64,000 nt of DNA from Wolinella sp052170135 (GTDB lineage: Bacteria > Campylobacterota > Campylobacteria > Campylobacterales > Helicobacteraceae): contig JBQNBC010000004.1 in the NCBI GenBank assembly GCA_052170135.1, positions 71,313-135,312 of the forward strand. The letters run 5' to 3'. The number at the start of each line of letters is the position of its first letter. Position 1 is the first letter of the stretch. A program made the translations under genes and the position numbers. Of this stretch, positions 17,296 through 25,773 are shown piece by piece. The notes beneath the pieces were generated by a model. It was not told where the DNA came from. It made no database searches and saw only the letters and a program-made list of their open reading frames with translations.

Positions 17296-18934
17296 CTTTC
17301 TTTAGCTCCAGACTCTTTTGGATAAAGGCAAGAATCACTGGGTTTGGATTTTGTAGTCTTGATGTGAATTCTGGATGGAACTGTACACCAATAAACCACG
17401 GGTGATCGGCTAGCTCTAGTGTTTCGATAAGACCGTTAGATTCTCCGCTGACTATTAGTCCGGCTTTTTCGATCTGCTCTCTGTATTTTGGATTTGCCTC
17501 GTAGCGGTGGCGATGTCGCTCTTTGATTAGCTTTGCACCATTATATGCTGCTTGCGTTTTACTTCCCTTTTTTAGTTCACATTCATACTCGCCAAGGCGC
17601 ATAGTCCCGCCCATTGGCGAAGTGTGGGTGCGCACCTGCTTGTTACCATGCTGGTCGATAAAGTCCTCTATTAGATAGATGACTGGCTCGCTGGTTTGTG
17701 GATCAAATTCCATGGAGTTTGCATTTTCTATCCCTAGCACATTTCGCGCAAATTCAATCATGGCTAGTTGCATGCCAAGGCAGATTCCAAGAAATGGAAT
17801 CTTGTTTTCGCGCGCAAAGCGAATCGCCTCCATTTTGCCCTTTACGCCACGCTCACCAAAGCCACCCGCCACAAGAATCCCATCCACATCTCGTAGAGAT
17901 TCTATACCAATGCTCTCTATCTCCTCGCTATCGCACCATTTGATATTTACCTTTGTATCGAGGTTTGCACCGGCGTGAGTTAGGGCTTCAATGAGTGATT
18001 TATACGATTCTTTTAGGCTTAGATACTTGCCGACAAAGGCAATCGTAACCTCGTCTTTTGGTGCAAGAATCTGCTTAACAAGGCGATTCCATTCGTCCAT
18101 TTTTGGCTCAATTTTTGGCATATTAAATCGCCTTGCAATTGGCGTTAAAATATCCTCTTTTAGGAAATTTAGTGGCACTTGATAGATTGTTGGAGCGTCC
18201 TCAGCGACAACAACAGAATCATAATCGACATCGCAACCAAGCGAGAGTTTCTTTTTTAACTCTTTTGGTAACTGCTTTTCAGAGCGTGCGATAATGATTT
18301 GTGGGGTAATTCCGATTCTTCTTAGCTCTTGCACGGAGTGTTGTGTTGGCTTTGTCTTTAGTTCACCAGCGGCTTTAATGAGTGGGATTAGCGTAACATG
18401 CAAGCTTATGACACGCTCTAAACCAAGCTCATGCTTCATCTCTCTCATGGCTTCTAAAAATGGTAATCCCTCAATATCACCGACAGTCCCGCCAAGCTCA
18501 ACTACTAGAAATTCCTTGTCTTCGCCAGCCAGTCTTATTCGATGCTTGATTTCGTCGACAATGTGTGGAATTACCTGAATCGTTTTGCCTAGATATCCGC
18601 CACGTCGTTCGCGTTCTATTACTGAGAGGTAGACTTGTCCCGTTGTAAAATTGTGCTTTGAGGAGAAATTAGTATCCAAGAATCGCTCATAGTGTCCGAT
18701 ATCCAGGTCAGTTTCCGCCCCGTCGAATGTAACAAATACCTCACCGTGCTCAAAAGGGCTCATGGTGCCTGGATCGACATTTATGTATGGGTCGATTTTT
18801 AGGATTCCTACGTTAAATCCTGCGTGCTTTAGGAGTGTAGCGATAGATGATGAGGTGATACCCTTGCCTAGTGAGCTTAGCACTCCGCCCGTTACAAATA
18901 TATATTTTGTCTCTGGATTCTTTTTTTGTGGCAT
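17279..18934 (-). CDS. pyrG: CTP synthase
   Basis: 551 residues, full length. The N-terminal synthetase domain starts with the FVTGGVLSSLGKGI P-loop. The C-terminal glutaminase domain has the nucleophile Cys in FLGICLGMQLA and the His/Glu pair in VQFHPEF. It converts UTP, ATP and glutamine to CTP. It leads a pyrG-recJ operon, and the 115 bases between it and the downstream-lying ABC permease gene contain a hairpin that could end that neighbouring unit. Confidence 0.97.
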   Translation of the reverse strand: MPQKKNPETKYIFVTGGVLSSLGKGITSSSIATLLKHAGFNVGILKIDPYINVDPGTMSPFEHGEVFVTFDGAETDLDIGHYERFLDTNFSSKHNFTTGQVYLSVIERERRGGYLGKTIQVIPHIVDEIKHRIRLAGEDKEFLVVELGGTVGDIEGLPFLEAMREMKHELGLERVISLHVTLIPLIKAAGELKTKPTQHSVQELRRIGITPQIIIARSEKQLPKELKKKLSLGCDVDYDSVVVAEDAPTIYQVPLNFLKEDILTPIARRFNMPKIEPKMDEWNRLVKQILAPKDEVTIAFVGKYLSLKESYKSLIEALTHAGANLDTKVNIKWCDSEEIESIGIESLRDVDGILVAGGFGERGVKGKMEAIRFARENKIPFLGICLGMQLAMIEFARNVLGIENANSMEFDPQTSEPVIYLIEDFIDQHGNKQVRTHTSPMGGTMRLGEYECELKKGSKTQAAYNGAKLIKERHRHRYEANPKYREQIEKAGLIVSGESNGLIETLELADHPWFIGVQFHPEFTSRLQNPNPVILAFIQKSLELKKVEREG

Positions 18935-19034
18935 GCGAGCGACCTTATTTTTGAATTGTTTTGCTGGATTTCAGTAGAAGTGCATTTTACATTAGCAATC
19001 TTTAAAACCCGACTAGCCATGATTTTCATACTTA

Positions 19035-19064
19035 AAGATTGCGCAAGAATCAGAGCGCAATCTT
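19035..19064 (-). terminator. Perfect 10-bp hairpin at the end of the ABC operon
   Basis: AAGATTGCGC (19035-19044) pairs perfectly with GCGCAATCTT (19055-19064) around a 10-base loop that contains an AGAATC/GATTCT motif and the stop codon of the permease gene. On the minus strand it is followed by TAAG rather than a T-run, so a terminator role is likely but not proven. Confidence 0.45.
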
Positions 19065-20480
19065 ATTTACAAGTCTAAAATTCTTATCAAAGTAGAAGCC
19101 AAAATATCTGTTTCCATCATCAAATCTAACAAGGAATCCAAGCGGATCAGAGAGAATCTGCAATCGCATTTTGTGGTGCTTAAATCCATCTAGCTCGAGC
19201 TTTATTGGGGTGAAGTCCCATCGTAGAAGATAGAGTGAAGAATCGCGCGTGATTAGATAGCCGGCGAACTCTTTTGCTCTGTTTTCGCTGATGTAGATGA
19301 AGTCGGTATTTAGATTTTTGAGCGATTCTAGCTCTTTGATAGTGATTTTATCGTCGCTTTGACGGAGATTAAAGAGGTTATTTTCGTTATCTATAATGAT
19401 ATAACCAAGGTCAAATGGCTTTATGTTTGTAGGCTTGCCAAAGAGCTTTTGAATTGGGAATCGTACACCATTTTGACTCAAAAGCTTGCCTAGATTCTCA
19501 GATTTTTCGACTAAAAACCCGTGGTCAAAGTCGTAGATTCTTGGTGCATTGCTTGCGAAATATAGTGCCTCTTCAGGGAATAAAATCATGCCTTGTGCGC
19601 TCTTGGGATTAAAAAACGGCTGAAACATTATCTTGCTGTTTTCTAAGAAGCTCGGCTCATACTCAAGGCTTAAGCGACTCTCCTTTAGCTTGTCGCGATC
19701 AAACTCCATGGCATTAATCACCACTGGAAGCCTACCTTGAATCTCTAAGTCGCGCCAGTAGACAAATGGTAATTTCTCTTCAAAGCCTTTTTGATCGAAT
19801 CTCTCACCGCTTTTTGAATAGTAGTTGAAGCGATGATCGCCGTGGTTTTCTTGATAGACAAAATCACTTAAAAGTGGCGAGTAGAATATATAGAATCGAG
19901 TAAACTCCTTTAGCGTTTCTGGTTTTAGCGTCAGTGCGACTATGAGAATAGTAATGGCAAACTTCCCAATTCCTTTTGTGCGTGATTTTTCGATTATTAG
20001 AGATGATATTCCCCAGTAGATTAGTAATGCTAGCAGTAGATATAGTGAGAAATCAGTCAGAAGAGTATAAACAAGTGGTACTGGATAGTAGTGTAAAAAT
20101 AGTGCACACACCACACATAGCGCGACGAGATACGAGATAAGCAAAAACAAGAATCCAATAGTAAAGTGCATTAGCAAAATCTGCCAAAATGGTAGCGGTA
20201 GATGGGCTAGGATTCTCGTGCGATTTCTGATGCGCTCGGTAATAAATTGCACTAGCGACAAAAAAGCCGCCATAACTAAAAGCGCGTAGAGTAGGTTTGT
20301 GTATGGTTTATCATCAAGGTGGACAAACCTATACCACGCCATAGACTGTGGCTCAATAGTGGCAAAGCTGTAGTCAAGCGTGTATGCAAAGTAGCCAAGC
20401 ACAAGAATCCAAAAAGCAAAAATCCCAATAAAGAATCCACGGAGCTTGATCCACTCCTTTATCAAAATCGCACGAAACAT
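19050..20480 (-). CDS. ABC permease-like protein with large soluble domain (DUF4857-like)
   Basis: 476 residues. The N-terminal 200 hold about six membrane helices, starting KEWIKLRGFFIGIFAFWILV. The remaining 270 or so form a hydrophilic domain of repeated beta-like segments with many short aromatic strands (for example YIIIDNENNLF and LYLLRWDFTP), presumably periplasmic. The layout recalls DUF4857 proteins encoded next to ABC ATPases; I am not certain of that family. It overlaps the ATPase gene by one base. Substrate and direction of transport are unknown. Confidence 0.6.
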   Translation of the reverse strand: MFRAILIKEWIKLRGFFIGIFAFWILVLGYFAYTLDYSFATIEPQSMAWYRFVHLDDKPYTNLLYALLVMAAFLSLVQFITERIRNRTRILAHLPLPFWQILLMHFTIGFLFLLISYLVALCVVCALFLHYYPVPLVYTLLTDFSLYLLLALLIYWGISSLIIEKSRTKGIGKFAITILIVALTLKPETLKEFTRFYIFYSPLLSDFVYQENHGDHRFNYYSKSGERFDQKGFEEKLPFVYWRDLEIQGRLPVVINAMEFDRDKLKESRLSLEYEPSFLENSKIMFQPFFNPKSAQGMILFPEEALYFASNAPRIYDFDHGFLVEKSENLGKLLSQNGVRFPIQKLFGKPTNIKPFDLGYIIIDNENNLFNLRQSDDKITIKELESLKNLNTDFIYISENRAKEFAGYLITRDSSLYLLRWDFTPIKLELDGFKHHKMRLQILSDPLGFLVRFDDGNRYFGFYFDKNFRLVNKIAL

Positions 20481-21268
20481 TAATACAACCCCACAACGTC
20501 TAAAAATTTATCTTCAAAAGTGGTACTTTTATCGCTATTAAAATTACTCATCGTATCATGTAGCACGCTAGAATCAGCCTTTTTGATTATAAACTCGTCT
20601 AAAAGTCCATCGAGATCGTTCATTGTGTGAGAAGTGATTAGGACGGTTTTATTTTTACCTTTGATATAGCTTTTTAGATAATTGACAAAAAGCCGTCTGT
20701 ATCCAGCATCTAGCCCCATTGAGTAGTCATCTAGAATTAGCACTTTTGCATCTTGTGCGAATATCGCTCCAAGCACCACTTGTGATTTTTGACCAAAAGA
20801 GAGCGTCGAGAGTTTTTGCTTATAGTCTAACCGCATTAAATCGACAAGCTCATAGAAAATTTCTCGTTGCCATAGCTTATAAAATGCGCTAAAAAATGAC
20901 TCATACTCCGCGATACTCATGAAATCATACGCTACAAAGCCCTCGTGAAGTAGCGCAATATCGCGCTTAAGATTTGAGCTTAGTGCGTAAGAATCCTCGC
21001 CATAGATTAGACATCTCCCGCTTTGAGGGCGTAGAAATCCCATCAAAATATTTATAAGCGTACTTTTGCCCACGCCATTTTTTCCAAGGATTCCAAAAAC
21101 GCTACCCTCTTTGATTTTTAGCGTTAGGTTGTCATAGATTTTTTTCGTGCCATAAAAGTGAGTGAGATTTTCTATTGAGATTGCGATTGGAGTCTGCGTG
21201 TGAGATTCGCTTGTACCATATAATGATTTCGTGGAGCTTGGCTTCTCATCTTTTGCTTTATTTTGCAT
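20480..21268 (-). CDS. ABC transporter ATPase, CcmA-like, with LSFGQ signature
   Basis: 262 residues. About 25 polar N-terminal residues precede the ATPase domain: Walker A GKNGVGKST, signature LSFGQKSQ (one residue off LSGGQ), Walker B KVLILDD and a switch His in ITSH. The Walker B catalytic Glu is replaced by Asp or Tyr in the local alignment (LILDDYSMGLD), which may slow hydrolysis. Similar ATPases pair with CcmA/NatA-type exporters. The permease downstream (overlap 1 base) is the obvious partner. Confidence 0.85.
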   Translation of the reverse strand: MQNKAKDEKPSSTKSLYGTSESHTQTPIAISIENLTHFYGTKKIYDNLTLKIKEGSVFGILGKNGVGKSTLINILMGFLRPQSGRCLIYGEDSYALSSNLKRDIALLHEGFVAYDFMSIAEYESFFSAFYKLWQREIFYELVDLMRLDYKQKLSTLSFGQKSQVVLGAIFAQDAKVLILDDYSMGLDAGYRRLFVNYLKSYIKGKNKTVLITSHTMNDLDGLLDEFIIKKADSSVLHDTMSNFNSDKSTTFEDKFLDVVGLY

Positions 21269-21392
21269 TGAGTTCCTCGAGTTGTGATTTGTGGATTAAA
21301 AATCGCGATTCCCGCTATCCTAGACGCCAAAAGCATAGATATGTCATATTGTCTGCATCGCGAAAGAATCGACTTTGTGCCGGCTCTTGCAA

Positions 21393-21686
21393 TTAGCGTA
21401 AGTGTTGACTTGCGATACTGACTCTATGCCCCTCTCCACTATCGAAGATAAGGACAAAATCACCTTGTGGTCGTCTAAAGGTAACCTCACCATCGCTATC
21501 GAACTTTGACTCAAAAATACTTTTACCTTTCTGCTCGATTACGAATTTAACGCCACTAGCGCGACTACCATCGCTAAAACCTCCCTCGCAAGTGATCGTG
21601 CTATCGCCATTATCAAAGCAGTTCATAATTGCCGTGTGCGCGAATAGAATCTGTGAGATCAGGAGTGTGAAGGCTACGATTTTCAT
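21393..21686 (-). CDS. Small secreted Ig-like protein (NikL-like?)
   Basis: 97 residues with a signal peptide (1-16, cut after FAHT or LFA). The mature part is one beta-rich domain: DSTITCEGGFSDGSRASGVK, then SDGEVTFRRPQGDFVLIFD, the pattern of carboxypeptidase-regulatory or NikL-like Ig folds. Two cysteines could form a disulfide. It lies 124 bases before the ABC ATPase gene on the same strand and may be its periplasmic partner. A 7-bp inverted repeat sits upstream. Function unknown. Confidence 0.6.
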   Translation of the reverse strand: MKIVAFTLLISQILFAHTAIMNCFDNGDSTITCEGGFSDGSRASGVKFVIEQKGKSIFESKFDSDGEVTFRRPQGDFVLIFDSGEGHRVSIASQHLR

Positions 21687-21758
21687 TATGGATTCCTCTA
21701 TTTTTATGTAATGTATCTTATTCTTTGCGATGATGATATAACCGTAAATATAAAAGGT

Positions 21759-21778
21759 ATATTAATAGGAGTTAATAT
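21759..21778. promoter_or_regulatory. Inverted repeat upstream of the ABC operon
   Basis: ATATTAA-N6-TTAATAT, a perfect 7-bp dyad, 73 bases before the start of the small secreted protein. Spacing and AT content fit an operator for a dimeric regulator (Fur- or NikR-like in this phylum); the regulator is inferred. The remaining bases from 21687 to 21894 are AT-rich and show no gene. Confidence 0.35.
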
Positions 21779-21894
21779 TATTTATGATGATTCTTTAGCT
21801 AAAAATTTTCATGCGATATGAGATTTTAAATCGCGCAAGAATCGGACAGTTCTTTTCCTTGCCATGAAATTTTGGAGAAATTTTCAAGAAAGTA

Positions 21895-21923
21895 TTGACA
21901 AAGCATGCCAAGCCCGCTATAAT
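21895..21923 (+). promoter_or_regulatory. Consensus sigma70 promoter of the tRNA cluster
   Basis: TTGACA at 21895-21900 and TATAAT at 21918-21923 are separated by exactly 17 bases. A fully consensus pair is unusual for this phylum, where -35 boxes are weak, and fits very strong tRNA transcription. The predicted start is about 21930, some 40 bases before tRNA-Lys. Confidence 0.9.
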
Positions 21924-21971
21924 TCCAGCTCTTTTACGCTGAGATGTTTAATCAAAGCTTAAGAGCGTTTT

Positions 21972-22047
21972 GACCCGTTAGCTCAGTCGGTAGAGCAATT
22001 CCCTTTTAAGGAATGGGCCGTTGGTTCGAGTCCAACACGGGTCACCA
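21972..22047 (+). tRNA. tRNA-Lys(UUU)
   Basis: 76 bases. Acceptor stem GACCCGT/ACGGGTC, anticodon stem ATTCC/GGAAT with loop CTTTTAA (anticodon TTT), T-loop GGTTCGAGTCC, discriminator A and encoded CCA. First of five tRNAs in one unit. Confidence 0.97.
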
Positions 22048-22071
22048 CTTCCCAATGTTATAAATAAAAGT

Positions 22072-22146
22072 GGCCCCTTCATCTAGCGGTCAGGATACCA
22101 CCCTTTCACGGTGGCTACAGGGGTTCGAGTCCCCTAGGGGTCACCA
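22072..22146 (+). tRNA. tRNA-Glu(UUC), isodecoder 1
   Basis: 75 bases. Acceptor GGCCCCT/AGGGGTC contains a G-U pair at position 2-71; anticodon loop CTTTCAC (TTC); discriminator A; encoded CCA. Differs from the second tRNA-Glu at 22383 in acceptor, D-loop, T-arm and discriminator. Confidence 0.97.
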
Positions 22147-22189
22147 CTTTTATTTGTTTCCTCGATTTTTCTTATTTTGATGCTTTTGC

Positions 22190-22265
22190 GGTCGCTTAGC
22201 TCAGTTGGTAGAGCGCCACCCTTACAAGGTGGATGTCACAAGTTCGAGTCTTGTAGCGACCACCA
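22190..22265 (+). tRNA. tRNA-Val(UAC)
   Basis: 76 bases. Acceptor GGTCGCT/AGCGACC, anticodon stem CCACC/GGTGG with loop CTTACAA (anticodon TAC), T-loop AGTTCGAGTCT, discriminator A, encoded CCA. Confidence 0.97.
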
Positions 22266-22271
22266 CTTCTT

Positions 22272-22348
22272 GGAGCGGTAGTTCAGTTGGTTAGAATACC
22301 TGCCTGTCACGCAGGGGGTCGCGGGTTCGAGCCCCGTCCGCTCCGCCA
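22272..22348 (+). tRNA. tRNA-Asp(GUC)
   Basis: 77 bases. Acceptor GGAGCGG/CCGCTCC, anticodon loop CTGTCAC (GTC), T-loop GGTTCGAGCC, discriminator G (the tRNA-Asp identity base), encoded CCA. Confidence 0.97.
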
Positions 22349-22382
22349 CTTACATAAAGTTAAATCTGATATTTTTTCGTGA

Positions 22383-22458
22383 GACCCTTTCATCTAGTGG
22401 CCAAGGATACCACCCTTTCACGGTGGCTACAGGAGTTCAAATCTCCTAGGGGTCGCCA
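22383..22458 (+). tRNA. tRNA-Glu(UUC), isodecoder 2
   Basis: 76 bases. Acceptor GACCCTT/AGGGGTC has a T-G wobble; the anticodon arm is identical to isodecoder 1 (loop CTTTCAC), but the D-loop is one base longer, the T-loop is TTCAAAT and the discriminator is G. CCA encoded. It may be differently charged or used; see the findings. Confidence 0.93.
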
Positions 22459-22956
22459 TTTATAGTTTACTCTGTGAATTGCCATCATATCTTGAGAATC
22501 GATAACTATTTTGTGTTTAGATTCTTGTGGATAGAATAAATAATTAGCTTATAGATGTATTGGTCGTTTTTTTGTTATAGATATTTTCTCTCGAAGCTTA
22601 TTAATTTTTAGATATCGTTTTTTTACTCTAAACATACGCGCACTGTGATGCATCTTTTAAGAATCTTCTTTTTAAATAAATCCATATGTTGTCTTAAATC
22701 TGGTAATACAAGTAAGTAGCATCTATGTGTATTTTTTTTGCGTGATTACAGTCGAGAATCCACTTGACATGTCGTGGCTATGATCTATTTTTGTTCATGC
22801 AAATCTAGCGTTATACAAGTTAAAAATTAGTTTTAGTGTGGCACCAACAGACATTTGTAAGCAGTCAAAGTTTACGAGTGGCTACGATTAATAAGAATTA
22901 CAACAGCTTTTTTATAAAATCTACACTTAGCATAAACCATGTTGTTAGAGGTGTCC
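22459..22956. other. Gene-free AT-rich leader before dnaX
   Basis: About 500 bases without a supportable gene. It has several T-runs (up to eight T at about 22731), an AGAATC/GATTCT inverted pair right after the last tRNA (22496-22516) that may help end tRNA transcription, and a TATAAA at 22913-22918 suitable as the dnaX -10 box. I see no riboswitch or repeat. Confidence 0.55.
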
Positions 22957-24792
22957 ATGTCTCAAGCCCTCGCCCTCAAATATCGCCCCACGCGTTTTAA
23001 AGACCTTGTTGGTCAAGATTCTATCTCGCAGACACTTTCGCTCGCGCTTGATCATGATAGGCTTGGGCATGCCTACTTGTTTTCTGGACTACGCGGGAGT
23101 GGAAAGACCTCTAGTGCCAGGATTTTTGCTAAGGCTCTAAACTGTGAGAAAGGAATCTCAAGTACACCATGCGAACAGTGTGAAAGTTGCATTGCAGCGC
23201 GCGAGGGGCGACATTTTGATATCATCGAGATGGACGCTGCTAGTCGTCGCGGTATAGATAGCATAAAGGAGCTCATAGAGCAGACGAAGTATCATCCTAT
23301 TGCTGGGCGTTTTAAGATTTTTATTATTGATGAGGTGCATATGCTTAGCACCGATGCGTTTAATGCTCTTTTAAAGACGCTGGAAGAGCCACCTTCTTAC
23401 ATCAAGTTTATTTTAGCTACTACAGACCCGCTCAAAATTCCAGCCACGATTCTTAGTCGCACTCAACACTTTCATTTTAAGAGAATCGCCACACAAGATA
23501 TAGTTATGCATATTCGATGGATTCTTGAGCAGGAAGGGATTAAAGCTGAGCCTGAGGCAATAGATAAAATCGCCCGAAGCGGTGAGGGGTCGCTCAGGGA
23601 TACGCTCACGCTTCTTGATCAAGCGATAGTCTATAGTGGTGGTGATATAACCACAGAGCGAGTGGAAAAGATGCTCGGGCTTATCAGCGCGCAGTTGCTT
23701 GATGGATTCTTTGAGGCGATTTTTACTAGAGATGATAGTGCTTTGCGTGCTGTCATCTCTGAGCTAGAGGGGCATGAGCTTGAGATGGTGTTAGATGAGA
23801 TGGCTATTTTTCTGCACGACAAGCTAATGCAAAATAATCCGCAATATCCGTTTATGGTGCTGGATAGATTCTTGAGGATTATTGCCGATTCTCATATTTT
23901 GCTTTCATTAAATGCACATAGCTCTTTTATCCTCACGCTAACGTCGCTAAAGATGCGCGAAGCACTAAAGGTGGGAGAGATTGACAAGATGATAGAGGAG
24001 CTTTCGCATGAGCTAGCTCACGGTGGGGTGCTAAAAATCACTGAGGCGACCACAAGAGGTCAAGCCATCGAGAATCCACGAAATGAGCGCGTAGAAAATC
24101 AAGTCCAAAAATGCGTGCATACGTTAGCAAATGTTGAAGAATCGCACGTGCAAATTGCGCGCCTAAACGCTTATTTTGAGGAGCTAAAGCACAAAATATA
24201 TAATAGAAATTATGAACTTGGCGAGTGCTTTGAAAAAAATGTAGAGTTCGTTAGTTTTGAGGGCGGGATTCTCACTTGGAGCAGTCAGGCAGATGGTGAA
24301 TGTAGGGCGCGACTTAAAGATGCTTATAGCGTGATACGCGGTTTTGTGCAGGAGATTTTTGGGATTGATACCATCATAAAAGTCGCCGCACCAAAGCCAA
24401 AAACAGAGGAGACGTGTGTCGCAAATGCACCAAAAACAAGCTCTGAAACATATGCACAAGCTGTAGCAGAATCAGTCGATTCTTCACTTGATTCTCCATT
24501 CCCGAAAGTAGAGATCAAAGACGAGAATCCAGTCGAACAGAGTCTATCTCAAAAGCAAGATGGAGAGTTTAAAAATACACCACATACACAAGAGCAACTG
24601 TATGAGATAAACGAAGAAGATAACGATGAAAGTGTGCTTCAAGGTGGTAGCGGCTGTGTAGCATCGATGCTTGATGCACCTGATGAACTTTCGCGTGAGA
24701 AGCGTACAGAGATGATTTTAGAATCGCCACTTGTTAGTGCAGCAAAAGAGCTTTTAGATGTTAAAAAAGTCATCGTGCGTCAAAAAGTCTAG
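22957..24792 (+). CDS. dnaX: DNA polymerase III subunit gamma/tau
   Basis: 611 residues from the ATG at 22957, which follows AGAGGT and gives the usual MSQALALKYRP start; the frame is open six codons further upstream. The AAA+ clamp-loader domain has Walker A GLRGSGKTSSAR, the zinc module CEQCESC and IIDEVHMLS. Domain III ends near residue 365; a charged, probably flexible segment (about 480-580) precedes the C-terminus. It loads the beta clamp and tethers polymerase III. At codons 427-428 a heptamer A AAA AAT could shift -1 to a stop four codons on. Confidence 0.96.
   Translation: MSQALALKYRPTRFKDLVGQDSISQTLSLALDHDRLGHAYLFSGLRGSGKTSSARIFAKALNCEKGISSTPCEQCESCIAAREGRHFDIIEMDAASRRGIDSIKELIEQTKYHPIAGRFKIFIIDEVHMLSTDAFNALLKTLEEPPSYIKFILATTDPLKIPATILSRTQHFHFKRIATQDIVMHIRWILEQEGIKAEPEAIDKIARSGEGSLRDTLTLLDQAIVYSGGDITTERVEKMLGLISAQLLDGFFEAIFTRDDSALRAVISELEGHELEMVLDEMAIFLHDKLMQNNPQYPFMVLDRFLRIIADSHILLSLNAHSSFILTLTSLKMREALKVGEIDKMIEELSHELAHGGVLKITEATTRGQAIENPRNERVENQVQKCVHTLANVEESHVQIARLNAYFEELKHKIYNRNYELGECFEKNVEFVSFEGGILTWSSQADGECRARLKDAYSVIRGFVQEIFGIDTIIKVAAPKPKTEETCVANAPKTSSETYAQAVAESVDSSLDSPFPKVEIKDENPVEQSLSQKQDGEFKNTPHTQEQLYEINEEDNDESVLQGGSGCVASMLDAPDELSREKRTEMILESPLVSAAKELLDVKKVIVRQKV
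24233..24254 (+). promoter_or_regulatory. Possible -1 frameshift site in dnaX
   Basis: Seven A then T; in frame this is A AAA AAT at codons 427-428. A -1 shift reads TGT AGA GTT CGT TAG and yields 432 residues, close to the 431-residue gamma of Escherichia coli. A GGCGAG at 24220-24225 lies 8 bases upstream, like the stimulatory site there. I see no strong downstream stem. Function is inference. Confidence 0.3.
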
Positions 24793-24801
24793 GAGCAACA
24801 T

Positions 24802-25773
24802 ATGGTAAAAGAGCAGTTTTATCGACTATTTCGTAATGAAATGAGCGATATCGAGGCGCGGGATTTCCTTGTTTCACTATATCAAAAAGGCGAGGATTCT
24901 AGCGATATCGAGGTCGCTACTAGCGTTATGCGCGAGTTTTGTATCATGCTTGATATTGATTCTGCTTTGCGAGAGAGAATCTTTGATATCGTTGGTACTG
25001 GCGGTGATAAGAGCGGGAGTTTTAATATTTCAAGTACCGCAGCGATAATCATAGCTTCAATGGGTGTTTATGTTGCAAAGCATGGGAATCGCAGTGTAAC
25101 TAGCAAGTCTGGTAGTGCCGATGTGCTAGAGGCACTTGGTGTGAGGCTAGAGCTACCACTAAGCTTGCAGGCTAAAATGTTAGAGGAGTGCAATTTCACA
25201 TATCTTTTTGCCGCAAATCATCATCCAGCTATGCGGCACATTATGCCTATTCGTCGCCAGATTCCACATCGTACAATTTTTAATATACTTGGACCTTTGG
25301 TAAATCCAGCGGGTGCAAAAAAACAAGTAATTGGTGTTTTTAGCCCAGATTTTATTACGCGGCTTGCAGAGGCTTTGAGCAGGCTTGGTGTTAGTTCGGC
25401 ATGTGTGGTGAGCTCGCTTGATGGACTTGATGAAGCTAGTGTTAGCGCGCCTAGCAAGTATGCAAGAATTAACTCTAGTGGCATCAGCTATGGCGAGATT
25501 GACCCGCAGATTCTTGGATTGCCAAAGTATGATTTTAGTGAGATTAGGGGCGGAGAAGTAAGCGAAAACGCGGCGATTACGCTAGGAATTCTAAAAGGTG
25601 AAATAGCTGGCGCAAAGCGCGATATTGTGCTATTAAATAGTGGACTGGCGTTTTGGATTGATGGAGTGGCGCGGGATTTAAAAGATGGAATCGAGATGGC
25701 GCGCGAGGCGATAGATAGTGGCAAGGCTATGCAGAAACTACTAGAAATAGCAAGAGTCTCAAACGCATTATGA
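24802..25773 (+). CDS. trpD: Anthranilate phosphoribosyltransferase
   Basis: 323 residues. The PRPP and anthranilate sites are clear: GTGGDKSGSFNISST (about 67-81), KHGNRSVTSKSGSADVLEALG (about 94-114) and the acidic LDGLDEASV near 205. It makes N-phosphoribosyl-anthranilate in tryptophan synthesis. Here it stands apart from other trp genes, 9 bases after dnaX, in a cluster with tsaE and lptB. A few family members without an adjacent trp operon act on other amines, so the pathway role is likely but not certain. Confidence 0.85.
   Translation: MVKEQFYRLFRNEMSDIEARDFLVSLYQKGEDSSDIEVATSVMREFCIMLDIDSALRERIFDIVGTGGDKSGSFNISSTAAIIIASMGVYVAKHGNRSVTSKSGSADVLEALGVRLELPLSLQAKMLEECNFTYLFAANHHPAMRHIMPIRRQIPHRTIFNILGPLVNPAGAKKQVIGVFSPDFITRLAEALSRLGVSSACVVSSLDGLDEASVSAPSKYARINSSGISYGEIDPQILGLPKYDFSEIRGGEVSENAAITLGILKGEIAGAKRDIVLLNSGLAFWIDGVARDLKDGIEMAREAIDSGKAMQKLLEIARVSNAL

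Noticed and set aside
22763..22785. TTGACA with TATGAT in the dnaX leader
   Set aside because: The spacing is only about 9 bases, too short for a sigma70 promoter.
22845..22862. TGGCAC sequence suggesting a sigma-54 promoter before dnaX
   Set aside because: No GC-containing -12 element at the required distance, and dnaX is not expected to need sigma-54.
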